12,969 bases of DNA, from assembly GCA_000435195.1 (NCBI GenBank), contig FR880175.1, positions 1 to 12,969 of the forward strand, in the 5' to 3' direction. The position numbers and the translations under genes were made by a program. Shown here piece after piece: positions 1 through 6,957 of this stretch. Position 1 is the first letter of the stretch; the number at the start of each line of letters is the position of its first letter. A model generated the notes under the pieces. That model ran no database searches. It saw only the letters and a list, made by a program, of their open reading frames with translations, and was not told where the DNA came from. The stretch is from Clostridium sp. CAG:169 (GTDB lineage: Bacteria; Bacillota; Clostridia; Oscillospirales; Ruminococcaceae).

Positions 1-28
1 AAAGCGACTTGTTTTAAGTCGCTTTTTT
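1..28 (+). terminator. Rho-independent terminator of a gene left of the window
   Basis: A perfect 10-bp stem (1-10 with 16-25) closes a 5-nt loop (GTTTT) and is followed by more T residues through 28. On the plus strand this is a standard intrinsic terminator, so it probably ends a rightward transcript coming from outside the window. The stem begins at the window edge, so its full length and any minus-strand function cannot be judged. Confidence 0.7.
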
Positions 29-50
29 GTTATATTAAAATTTTATATCA

Positions 51-85
51 AAAGAGGTCCCCACTGAATTTCTGGGGACCTCTTT
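51..85 (-). terminator. Terminator of the xanthine dehydrogenase-type operon
   Basis: A perfect 13-bp stem (51-63 with 73-85) with a 9-nt loop lies 18 bp past the stop codon of the leftward molybdopterin-subunit gene. Read on the minus strand the stem ends in TTT, followed by a T/A-rich stretch. It could act in both directions, because the plus-strand side is also T-rich. Together with the hairpin at 1-28 it insulates two convergent transcripts. Confidence 0.75.
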
Positions 86-103
86 CATATTTTATAAAAT
101 GAT

Positions 104-2396
104 TCAGTTGATTTGGGAGAGTGCAATCTGCTCAGGAGTAATAGGAAGTTCGCGATGCCATACACCGGTTGCTCGGTAGATGGCGTGAGCAATGGCTGGA
201 GCAGGGGTGTTGATGACAATTTCGCCGATTGATTTTGCACCGAAAGGTCCGGTTGGTTCATAGCTATGCTCAAACTCAACCTGCAATCTGCCAATGTCTT
301 GGCGGATGGGAAGTTTATACTGCATGAAGCTGGATTCCAGTGGACGACCGCTGTCATTGTAGGTCACGTTTTCCATCAAAGTATGACCAATGCCCTGAAC
401 GATGCCGCCTTCTGTCTGGATTCTTGCCAGTGCCGGGTTGATGGGGATGCCACAGTCCACAACTGCCATGTAATCCAAAATATCCACCTTTCCGGTGAGC
501 TTGTCCAGCTCAATTTCCACCATGCCGACCATATAAGGAGGAGGAGAAACAGGGGAAGAATGGGTGGCAGTCGATTCCGCAGAGATGCTGTTGCCCACCT
601 GAGACTGATAGGCAATGTCGGTCAACGAAACAGCTTGCTCGCTGTTGATGCGGCGGACCTGGGTGCCTTCAAAGACGACAGCTTCCTCTTCGCAGTTCAG
701 CATTTTAGCTGCAATAGCACAAATCCGTTGCTTGAGCTCTCCGCATGCCTTCACGACCGCTTGACCGGTGATGTAGGTAGTGGAGGACGCGTAGGAACCG
801 GAGTCATAAGGGGAAACATCGGTGTCTGCACCGAAGACAGCAACATCATCCACCGAGCAGTCCATCAGTTCTGCCACCATCTGTGCCAGGATGGTATCGC
901 AGCCTGTGCCCATGTCAGCAGCGCCGATAATCAGGTTATAGGTGCCGTCTTCACTGAGTTTTACTGTGGCTGAGCCGACATCCACATTGGAAATACAGCT
1001 GCCCTGCATTGCCATGGCAACACCGGCAGTTCGTACTTTTCCGTTGCCCATGTCACGGACCTTGGAACGCTCCTCCCAGTTGAACATCTTTCGGCAGTGC
1101 TCCATGCAGCGGTCCAGAGCGCAGGCATTGGCAATTTCATTATAATAAGCGGGCATGACCATGCCTTCCCGAATCATATTTTTATCACGGATTTCGGTGG
1201 CATCCATTCCCAACTGCTCTGCCAGCTCACTGACGATGGATTCCACAGCAAAGATACCCTGTGTTGCACCATAGCCACGGTAGGCACCGGCAGCCTGATG
1301 GTTGGTGTAAACGACATCATAGCCAAAGCGGTGTGCTTCCAGAGAGCCGGTGTACAAAGGAATTGATTTATGACCGGAAAGCCCAACAGTGGTTGGACCA
1401 TGTTCTCCATAGGCTCCAGAGTTGGACAGAGTGTACAGGTCCATCACGCGGATTTTGCCCTCTTTGGTTGCACCAAGCTTCACAGTGATTTCCATTTCAT
1501 GGCGGGGAGAGCCAGCAATCTGCGCTTCCTCACGGGTATAGCAAATCATAGCCGGGCGACCGGTTTTCATTGCAACAAAGGCAGGATAGACTTCGCAGAC
1601 GGCAGTTTGCTTGGCACCGAATCCGCCGCCGATTCTGGGTTTTTCCACTCGTATTTTGCTTTTGGGAATCCCCAGCGCGCGAGAGAGAATGCGGCGGGTG
1701 TGAAAAACAATCTGAGTGGAGGAGATGATGTGCAGACGACCATAACGGTCGAAATCGGCATAGGTGGTGAAAGGCTCCATCATTGCCTGATTGAACGCCT
1801 TAGTGTGGTAGGTGCGCTCCAAAACGATGTCGCAGTCGGCAAGTATACCATCGACGTCACCATGGGTCTCCGAGTCGCTGGCAACCAGGTTCCGTTTGGG
1901 GTCACCACCTACATCACAGGGAGGAAACCAGTCCTCCTCGGGATGCACCAGAACCGGATTGTCCTTGGCAGTCCGAAAATCCAGCACCGCAGGTAAAACC
2001 TGATAGCTGACCCTGATCAGCTTCATTGCCTTAAGGGCAGCTTTTTCAGTTTCAGCGGCAATGATGGCGACAGCATCGCCGGAAAAGCGTAGATGGCGGT
2101 CTAAAATCAAACGGTCATAAGGGGAAGGCTCGGGAAAGGTCTGACCGGCGATGGCAAATCGGGTTTGAGGCACATCTTCCCAGATGTAGATGTCTACAAC
2201 ACCCGGAACTTTTTTTTGCAATGTCTGTCTGAATGGATTCTACCATGGCATTGGCATGGGGAGAACGTAAGATTTTAACTACCAGAGCATTTTTAGGGGT
2301 TACATCGTCGGTATAGACCGGTTTGCCCAGTAAAAGCTGCATCGAATCCTTTTTGCGGACCGATTGGTTGACGACTTTATATTCTTGATGTTCCAT
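104..2396 (-). pseudogene. Xanthine dehydrogenase-type molybdopterin-binding subunit, frameshifted
   Basis: This encodes the large molybdenum-cofactor subunit of a xanthine dehydrogenase/aldehyde oxidase-family hydroxylase, which hydroxylates purines or related heterocycles in the cytoplasm. Translation starts at ATG 2396 behind AAGGAGG and reads about 62 codons. It then loses frame at a run of eight A on the coding strand (plus 2210-2217). Removing one A joins the two frames into a single protein of about 763 residues, normal for the family. Family motifs in the joined numbering are GGGFGAK (about 256-262), AYRGYGATQ (371-379) and GAKSIGE (719-725). The last Glu corresponds to the conserved catalytic base of the family. 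The [2Fe-2S] subunit gene lies 10 bp upstream. The break may be a real mutation, a slippage site or a sequencing error. Substrate is not proven; xanthine is favoured by the nearby purine permease. Confidence 0.88.
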
Positions 2397-2406
2397 AATT
2401 GCCTCC

Positions 2407-2862
2407 TTATGCCTTTCGGGAGTTTAGGTAGCTGCGGATTCCGCGCAGCTGTCCGTCATAACCGGAACAGCGGCACAGATTTCCTGCGAGGAAGGCGCGA
2501 ATCTCGTCATCGGTCGGGTCCGGGTTTTCCCGCAGCAAAGCGATGGTGTTCATGACAAATCCGGGATTGCAGAAGCCGCACTGGTCGGCACCCTGGTCTG
2601 CAATGAATCCGACAAAATCGGAAGCTTCCTCCTGTAAACCTTCCAGAGTTTGGATTTCATGTCCGTCTGCGCGGACCGCAAGTGTGGAGCAGGAAAGGAT
2701 AGGCTTGCCATCCATCAGGACCGTACAAAGTCCGCAGTTGGAGGTGTCACAGCCTCGCTTCACACTCAAGCAACCGTTTTCGCGCAAAAAGTCCAGAAGG
2801 ACCGTGTCTGCCTCCACCAAAGCTGTAATGGCTCTGCCATTGAGTTTGAGCTTGATTTCCAT
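2407..2862 (-). CDS. Xanthine dehydrogenase-type [2Fe-2S] subunit
   Basis: A 151-residue small iron-sulfur subunit that passes electrons from the molybdenum centre to the FAD subunit. The N-terminal plant-ferredoxin-like domain has Cys38, Cys43, Cys46 and Cys58 in the order CDTSNCGLC...SC. The C-terminal helical domain has Cys95, Cys98, Cys130 and Cys132 in CGFCNPG...NLCRC. All eight cluster ligands are therefore present with canonical spacing, and the length is normal. I place the start at ATG 2862 because GGAGG at plus 2871-2875 (complement) is 8 nt upstream; a TTG 15 nt earlier lies within that site. The upstream gene's stop codon (2866-2864) is 1 nt from this ATG, implying translational coupling. 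The protein looks intact, but its partners are a frameshifted large subunit and a missing FAD subunit. Confidence 0.95.
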   Translation of the reverse strand: MEIKLKLNGRAITALVEADTVLLDFLRENGCLSVKRGCDTSNCGLCTVLMDGKPILSCSTLAVRADGHEIQTLEGLQEEASDFVGFIADQGADQCGFCNPGFVMNTIALLRENPDPTDDEIRAFLAGNLCRCSGYDGQLRGIRSYLNSRKA

Positions 2863-2863
2863 A

Positions 2864-2923
2864 TTACATTCCTCCAAGTTCAGTCATACAGCGCTCGGTT
2901 AATACCCGAATCAAATGCTCATG
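2864..2923 (-). pseudogene. C-terminal remnant of a deleted gene, probably the FAD subunit
   Basis: Directly before the [2Fe-2S] gene an open frame reads HEHLIRVLTERCMTELGGM and stops 1 nt before that gene's ATG. The pattern HL-(x)-VL-(x)-R resembles the end of the CO-dehydrogenase flavoprotein C-terminal domain found in FAD subunits of molybdenum hydroxylases, which commonly precede the [2Fe-2S] gene. Further upstream (above about 2924) the frame stays open briefly, but its residues no longer look like that domain and base composition shifts to the AT-rich cassette. I infer that the rest of the gene was removed when the cassette arrived. With only about 19 residues, identity is tentative; the coupling geometry supports that a real gene ended here. 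Confidence 0.5.
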
Positions 2924-2976
2924 TACGGTAAAGTAACACACAACAATTTGATAGACAGCAGCCCCCCTATTCCGAG

Positions 2977-3013
2977 TGTCAGATACAGCTATTTTTGATA
3001 ACTGTATCTGACA
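2977..3013 (+). repeat. Perfect 12-bp inverted repeat (hairpin)
   Basis: TGTCAGATACAG (2977-2988) and CTGTATCTGACA (3002-3013) are exact reverse complements around a 13-nt loop. On the plus strand it is followed by ATTTTATTTT, which resembles a weak terminator. There is no rightward gene before it, so it may be the leftover terminator of a gene once carried upstream in the inserted cassette. It could instead be a protein-binding dyad; it ends 16 bp before the gntR promoter's -35 element. Confidence 0.6.
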
Positions 3014-3028
3014 ATTTTATTTTGAGGA

Positions 3029-3056
3029 TTGACTATGATTAAATATGTGTTATAAT
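3029..3056 (+). promoter_or_regulatory. Promoter of the GntR-ABC cassette
   Basis: TTGACT at 3029-3034 and a consensus TATAAT at 3051-3056 are separated by 16 bp, with the GntR start codon 45 nt downstream. The -10 box lies inside a long palindrome, consistent with repression by occlusion. It probably drives gntR, the ATPase and the permease, and it is the only clear promoter found upstream of the genes that follow to 7945. Confidence 0.8.
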
Positions 3057-3082
3057 GTACTTGTACATTAAGTACATTATAA
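3050..3082 (+). promoter_or_regulatory. Palindromic operator, likely for the GntR/YtrA-type repressor
   Basis: Arms TTATAATGTACTT (3050-3062) and AAGTACATTATAA (3070-3082) form a perfect 13-bp inverted repeat around a 7-bp centre. The 7-mer AATGTAC/GTACATT occurs three times, at 3054-3060 (inverted), 3063-3069 and 3072-3078, so two overlapping dimer sites are possible. The palindrome covers the -10 box and ends 18 nt before the gntR ATG. Autoregulation is inferred from this position and from the habit of YtrA-subfamily regulators. Confidence 0.75.
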
Positions 3083-3100
3083 AAGTAAAGGCGGTGAGTT

Positions 3101-3478
3101 ATGGAAATCATCATCAGTAATAACGCCAACAAGCCGATATACGAGCAAATCACATCACAGATTAAAGCTATGATAATGAGTGGGGAGCTACAATCTGGAG
3201 ACGCAATCCCCTCAATGCGGGCATTGGCAAAATCAATCCATGTAAGCGTCATTACTGTTCAGAAAGCCTATGAAGATTTGCAAAGGGACGGTTTCATAGA
3301 AACCACAGTAGGCAGAGGGAGTTTTGTGTCAGCACAAAACAAGGAATTTTATCAAGAAGAACAACAACGTATTGCAGAGGAACATTTACAAGCCGCTGCC
3401 GAGATTGGGCGGACAAGTAATATCTCTCTTGAAAAATTGACAGAGTTGTTGGCTTTATTCTATCAGGAGGACGAATGA
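3101..3478 (+). CDS. GntR family (YtrA subfamily) transcriptional regulator
   Basis: A 125-residue regulator with a single winged helix-turn-helix at residues 10-75 (PIYEQITSQIKAMIMSG, then PSMRALAKSIHVS and the wing FIETTVGRGSFV). The effector part is only about 50 residues and helical, the short form typical of the YtrA subfamily, whose members sit in front of ABC transporters and often respond to cell-envelope stress or antimicrobial peptides. The ATG at 3101 follows AGGCGGTG with suitable spacing. The stop codon overlaps the next gene's start as ATGA (3475-3478), so the two are translationally coupled. It most likely represses its own operon through the palindrome at 3050-3082. The ligand or stress signal is unknown. 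The gene is more AT-rich than those outside the cassette. Confidence 0.93.
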   Translation: MEIIISNNANKPIYEQITSQIKAMIMSGELQSGDAIPSMRALAKSIHVSVITVQKAYEDLQRDGFIETTVGRGSFVSAQNKEFYQEEQQRIAEEHLQAAAEIGRTSNISLEKLTELLALFYQEDE

Positions 3479-4347
3479 GCATGGAAAATATTTTGAAATT
3501 ACAGCAAGTTTCCAAGACATTTCCCAAGTCGAATTTCACATTGGAAAATGTGACCTTTTCCCTACCGTATGGGGCTATTTTGGGATTTGTTGGAGAAAAT
3601 GGAGCAGGAAAAACTACGACGATTGGTTGTATTCTGAATACAATCACGAAAGACAGCGGAACAGTAAAGCTATTTGGACAGGAAATGCTGGACGCAGATA
3701 CGAGCTTGCGTGAAAAAATTGGTGTTGTCTATGACGGCGACAATTTTCCCGCTTACTGGACAGCAAAGCAATTATCCAAAGTCATGGAGGGGCTTTATAC
3801 ACAGTGGGACAATTCCCTGTTCCAGAAGTATTTAGAGGACTTCCACCTATCGGCGAAGCAAAAAATCAAACATTATTCCAGAGGAATGACAATGAAACTG
3901 GCGATTGCCGCTGCACTGGCGCACCACCCGGAATTATTGATTTTGGATGAAGCGACCAGCGGCTTAGACCCAATTATGCGTGATGAAATGTTGGACGTTT
4001 TTCTGGAATTTGTACAGGAAGAAAATCACTCCATTCTGTTATCTTCTCATATCACAAGCGATTTAGAAAAAGTTGCGGATTATATCACTTTTATCCATAA
4101 TGGCAAACTCATTATGACCGTATCGAAAAATGATTTGGTATATAACTATGCTGTTATGCGCTGTAAGGAAAGTCAATTCCTTACATTAGACCCGAAAGAT
4201 ATTCTTGCTTATCGGAAACGTGATTTTCAAATTGATGTGCTGGTTTCTAACGGGAAAGAAGCACAGAAAAAGTATAAGGGTGTTGTGGTAGACCATGTTT
4301 CTGTTGATGAAATCATGTTACTATTGGTAAAGGGGGAACGGGTATGA
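3475..4347 (+). CDS. ABC transporter ATP-binding protein (YtrB/BcrA-like)
   Basis: A 290-residue cytoplasmic ATPase that would energise the permease encoded next. The Walker A loop is GENGAGKT at residues 40-47. The signature is degenerate, YSRGM where LSGGQ is usual, a form common in this exporter-type group. It is followed by Walker B LLILDEATSGLDP and the switch histidine in LLSSHI. A C-terminal extension of about 80 residues follows the nucleotide-binding domain. ATG 3475 overlaps the gntR stop and lies behind GGAGGA; ATG 3481 is a possible alternative two codons later. The 3' end overlaps the permease start by ATGA (4344-4347). The arrangement GntR-ATPase-permease matches Ytr- and Pmt-type modules that handle peptides or envelope stress, but the substrate cannot be read from the sequence. 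Confidence 0.93.
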   Translation: MSMENILKLQQVSKTFPKSNFTLENVTFSLPYGAILGFVGENGAGKTTTIGCILNTITKDSGTVKLFGQEMLDADTSLREKIGVVYDGDNFPAYWTAKQLSKVMEGLYTQWDNSLFQKYLEDFHLSAKQKIKHYSRGMTMKLAIAAALAHHPELLILDEATSGLDPIMRDEMLDVFLEFVQEENHSILLSSHITSDLEKVADYITFIHNGKLIMTVSKNDLVYNYAVMRCKESQFLTLDPKDILAYRKRDFQIDVLVSNGKEAQKKYKGVVVDHVSVDEIMLLLVKGERV

Positions 4348-5000
4348 AAGGACTCTTGAAGAATAATTTTTATGCGACACTTTCAAATGCGAAAGTCTTT
4401 GCCGCTATCATGCTCCTACTGGGTATTTTTGTTGTCGCTATGGACAATAAAATCCCGTCGCTAATAATTGGTTATATGTTGTTGGCTATGATTGGTTTTT
4501 CTCTCAATTCGATTGCGAGCCTGCGAAAGGAAAGTGCTACCAAATGGAGCAAATACAAACTTACCACACCTGTAAAGAGGTCTGCCATTGTACAGAGTTA
4601 TTTTTTGAGCTTGTTATTGTGGTTGATTGTCGGAATGGTTTTTGCGGGAATTGGAGTAGCTTTATCAATCATGCTACATGGTTTCCCTTTTGACAAGGAT
4701 ACAGATGTTTTCATGCTATTTGTGATAGGCGTTGGAATAAGCCTGTTTATGGGAGCCATATTTTTCCCGCTGTTCTATGTAGGCGGAGAAGAACGAAATG
4801 AGGTGTTTTTAGTAATTAGCTTGCTCTGTGGGATTGGATTTGTTATGGGGCTTACGACCCTTATAAACACTTTGTTTCCAGCACCTATGACTACAATGCA
4901 GATAATTTTAGGCGGCGTAATTATTTTTGCGTGTGCACTGCTTGTATTTGTTATTTCTTGTCCTGTAACCGCCTATGTCTATCACAAAAGAGAATATTAA
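4344..5000 (+). CDS. ABC-2 type transporter permease
   Basis: A 218-residue integral membrane protein with about six hydrophobic segments: near residues 16-32, 35-57, 86-112, 121-145, 152-175 and 185-212. It begins MKGLLKNNFYATLSNAKV, with a cytoplasmic amphipathic lead typical of small ABC-2 permeases partnered with YtrA-type regulators. It should dimerise and couple to the ATPase encoded directly upstream, with which it overlaps by 4 nt. The start at ATG 4344 follows AAGGGGGA. Length is normal for the family. Exported substrate is unknown; peptides or lipid-linked compounds are plausible by analogy only. It is the last gene of the inserted cassette, and the sequence immediately after it changes to a structured non-coding tail. 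Confidence 0.88.
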   Translation: MKGLLKNNFYATLSNAKVFAAIMLLLGIFVVAMDNKIPSLIIGYMLLAMIGFSLNSIASLRKESATKWSKYKLTTPVKRSAIVQSYFLSLLLWLIVGMVFAGIGVALSIMLHGFPFDKDTDVFMLFVIGVGISLFMGAIFFPLFYVGGEERNEVFLVISLLCGIGFVMGLTTLINTLFPAPMTTMQIILGGVIIFACALLVFVISCPVTAYVYHKREY

Positions 5001-5121
5001 GTGAAATAGCAAATCCAGTCGAGCCAGTCAACGGCAAGTGAATGGGCTACGCCCACTGTTGACAGCCCCGTCTGTCCTTGCTGGTGGGTAATCAAGGGCG
5101 ACAGCAAAAAGTGCTGCCGCC
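5001..5121. mobile_element. Structured tail of the inserted cassette, putative mobile-element remnant
   Basis: This non-coding stretch lies between the permease stop and the point where FecCD coding sequence resumes. It contains the inverted pair GTCAAC (5027-5032) and GTTGAC (5058-5063) around an inner TGGGC-tac-GCCCA stem (5043-5055). The wording resembles, from memory, sequence next to cargo genes on Clostridia integrative elements; I cannot verify this without a search. No transposase, integrase or target-site duplication is visible. The hairpin could also serve as a weak terminator of the ABC operon, although no T tract follows it. Confidence 0.4.
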
Positions 5122-5799
5122 GGGATTTTGTTTTTGTCCGGCGCTGCTGCGGTGACAGCATCTGCCTTTGCCGGAGCGCTGCTGGCGGTCGTGCTGGCGC
5201 TGGCACTGTCGACCCTCAACCGTAGCGGGAAAAGCAGCACCATCGTCTTAGCAGGAATTGCAGTTCACTCCCTTGCCCAGACGGTGCTGATGTGCCTGAA
5301 GCTGACAGCCGACCCGGAGAGGGAGCTTGCCTCCATTGAATATTGGATGATGGGGAGCCTAAACGGAGTCAGCGTTCACTCCATCGGCGGAAATTTGATT
5401 TTGTGTGTTCTGTGCATGGGGGTATTGTTTTTGCTGCACCGGCAAATCATCCTGCTTTCTGCCGAAGAGGGAGAGGCAAGGATGCTGGGAGTGCGAGTTG
5501 CACAGCTTCGTTTGCTCGTTTTAATGGTGGCAACCCTTTCGGTATCGTCGGTGGTCAGCCTGACCGGACTGATTAGCTTTGTCGGTTTGCTGGCGCCTCA
5601 TGGGGCAAGGCTGTTGACCGGGCAAAATCGAATGGGCACTATGTTGCTGGGTGGGCTGCTGGGCGGGATTTTGCTTTGCAGAGCAGATATTCTGGCGCGG
5701 TCGGTGGCGTCGATAGAGCTTCCGGTCAGCATCTTCACCAGTGTTCTGGGAGCGCCGTTTCTGATTTTTCTGATTGTGCAGGGGAGGCAGAGAGAGTGA
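5122..5799 (+). pseudogene. FecCD-family ABC permease, N-terminally truncated (probable molybdate/tungstate importer)
   Basis: About 225 residues match the central and C-terminal part of a FecCD/BtuC-type importer permease: the VLAGIAV segment, EYWMMGSLNG, and the late motif FVGLLAPHGARLL. Family members are about 320-340 residues, so roughly the first 100 (several membrane helices) are missing. The first in-frame codons (5092-5121) encode cassette-tail sequence rather than permease. Any start, such as TTG 5128, has no ribosome binding site. The 3' end is intact and overlaps the ATPase gene by GTGA. Known FecCD importers take up siderophores, cobalamin or, as MolB, molybdate. The neighbouring ModE-like and MobA-like genes favour molybdate or tungstate here. 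A substrate-binding protein gene is also absent and was probably lost in the same event. The protein is unlikely to work. Confidence 0.82.
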
Positions 5800-6626
5800 G
5801 CTTTTTATCGGTTGAGAAAATCTCTGCCGGCTATGGCGGGCACCCGATTCTTGCGGATGTTTCCTTTCAGTTGGAACAGGGCTGTATGATGGGGATTCTG
5901 GGAGCGAACGGCTGCGGAAAAACCACCCTGCTCAAGACAATATGCGGAATCTTGCCGCATAAAGGAACCTGCCTGCTGGAGCAGACGGTGCTGGAGCAGC
6001 TGTCCGCCCGCCGGATGGCACGACTGGTTGGATATATTCCCCAAAGAAGCGGTATCTCCATCGACATATCGGTGCTGGATGTGGTGCTGATGGGCTTTAA
6101 TCCTCGCTTGGGTCTGCTGGAACGTCCGGGAAGAAAAATGCAGGACTTGGCTGTACAGGCGCTGGAGCAGGTGGGACTGGGTGGAAGGGAGCAGAGCAAC
6201 TACCTTTGCCTGAGCGAAGGGCAAAAGCAGCTGTGCATTCTGGCGCGGACACTGGTCTCCGGGAGCAGGCTGCTGCTGTTGGACGAGCCGGAAAGTGCTC
6301 TGGATTTTCGATACCGCCACCGGATGTTCAATCTGCTGAAGGCATGGGTTGCACAGGAGAAGCGCGCGGTGGTGGTCACCTTGCATGACCCTTCCCTTGC
6401 GCTGCATTTTTGTGACCGGCTGCTTTTGCTTTCTCAGGGCAATGTTTTGGGGATTCTGGAGCCGCAGAAAGATTCATTGGAACGGATGGAGCAACTGCTT
6501 TGTCAGATATATGGAAAGGTCAGCCTGCACCGCTGCCAAAATCATCAAGGAAAAGCCCGTCTTGTGATGCTGAGTGAGGAGGAAGAGGATGAAAGCGGTA
6601 ACGAAAATCATCTTTTTGGACGATGA
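5796..6626 (+). CDS. ABC importer ATP-binding protein (FecCD partner; probable molybdate/tungstate)
   Basis: A 276-residue ATPase of the iron-siderophore/cobalamin/MolC class. Walker A is GANGCGKTT (residues 36-44). The Q-loop region is YIPQRSG, the signature is LSEGQ (139-143), Walker B is LLLLDEPESALD (about 159-170) and the H-loop is TLHDP (His197). Translation most likely starts at GTG 5796, which overlaps the permease stop as GTGA and follows GGGGAGG with proper spacing. The tail after about residue 230 is variable and acidic at the end (EEEEDES). It should pair with the truncated permease upstream, so although the gene itself is complete its transporter probably is not. The molybdate/tungstate assignment rests on context (ModE-like protein and cofactor gene downstream, molybdo-hydroxylase nearby); iron or cobalamin uptake remains possible. 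Confidence 0.9.
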   Translation: MSFLSVEKISAGYGGHPILADVSFQLEQGCMMGILGANGCGKTTLLKTICGILPHKGTCLLEQTVLEQLSARRMARLVGYIPQRSGISIDISVLDVVLMGFNPRLGLLERPGRKMQDLAVQALEQVGLGGREQSNYLCLSEGQKQLCILARTLVSGSRLLLLDEPESALDFRYRHRMFNLLKAWVAQEKRAVVVTLHDPSLALHFCDRLLLLSQGNVLGILEPQKDSLERMEQLLCQIYGKVSLHRCQNHQGKARLVMLSEEEEDESGNENHLFGR

Positions 6627-6957
6627 GGGCGAAAAGTTCTTCGGCGAAGGACCTGCCCGCCTGATGCACGCCATTGAAGAGACAGGCTCATTGAGAGCTG
6701 CGGCAATCTCCATGAATATGGCATACACCAAAGCTTTAAAACTGATTCGCAATGCCGAAGCGGCGCTGGGTTTTTCCCTGATTCATCGGCAGACCGGCGG
6801 GAAGGATGGCGGAGGAAGTACCTTGACACAGGAAGGAAAGGAGTGGCTGTGTCGCTATGAAGCCTATCGAGATGCCTGTAAGCAGGCTAACAGCAGGCTG
6901 TATCTGGAGTTCTTTTCAGAGCAGCCAAAAGCGACACCTGATTTTGACCGGAGCTAG
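6589..6957 (+). CDS. ModE-like winged-helix regulator (DNA-binding domain only)
   Basis: A 122-residue protein resembling the N-terminal DNA-binding domain of ModE, the molybdate-responsive regulator. The recognisable part is FGEGPARLMHAIEETGSLRAAA, followed by the recognition region MAYTKALKLIRNAEAALG (about 43-61) and the wing GGGSTLTQEGK. The molybdate-binding MOP repeats of E. coli ModE are absent, as in many short ModE-like proteins, so any metal sensing must occur otherwise. ATG 6589 is chosen over an upstream in-frame GTG because GGAGGA (6578-6583) lies just before it. This start lies 38 nt inside the ATPase gene. The next gene's likely start lies inside this one. It probably controls the Mo-uptake and cofactor genes in response to molybdate status, which is an inference from family and context. 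Confidence 0.85.
   Translation: MKAVTKIIFLDDEGEKFFGEGPARLMHAIEETGSLRAAAISMNMAYTKALKLIRNAEAALGFSLIHRQTGGKDGGGSTLTQEGKEWLCRYEAYRDACKQANSRLYLEFFSEQPKATPDFDRS

Noticed and set aside
266..973. Long plus-strand open frame (235 codons) antisense to the molybdenum-subunit gene
   Set aside because: It lies wholly opposite a gene with clear family motifs, lacks a ribosome binding site, and its residues (His-, Cys- and Arg-rich) show no family features.
3101..5000. The cassette as a bacitracin or lantibiotic resistance operon
   Set aside because: The gene order fits such systems, but the regulator, ATPase and permease types are shared by many modules of different function, and no substrate-specific feature is visible.
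4997..5206. Minus-strand frame of 69 codons across the cassette tail
   Set aside because: It spans the suspected junction and reads into the FecCD gene in reverse; there is no start site signal. The underlying DNA is treated as a non-coding tail instead.
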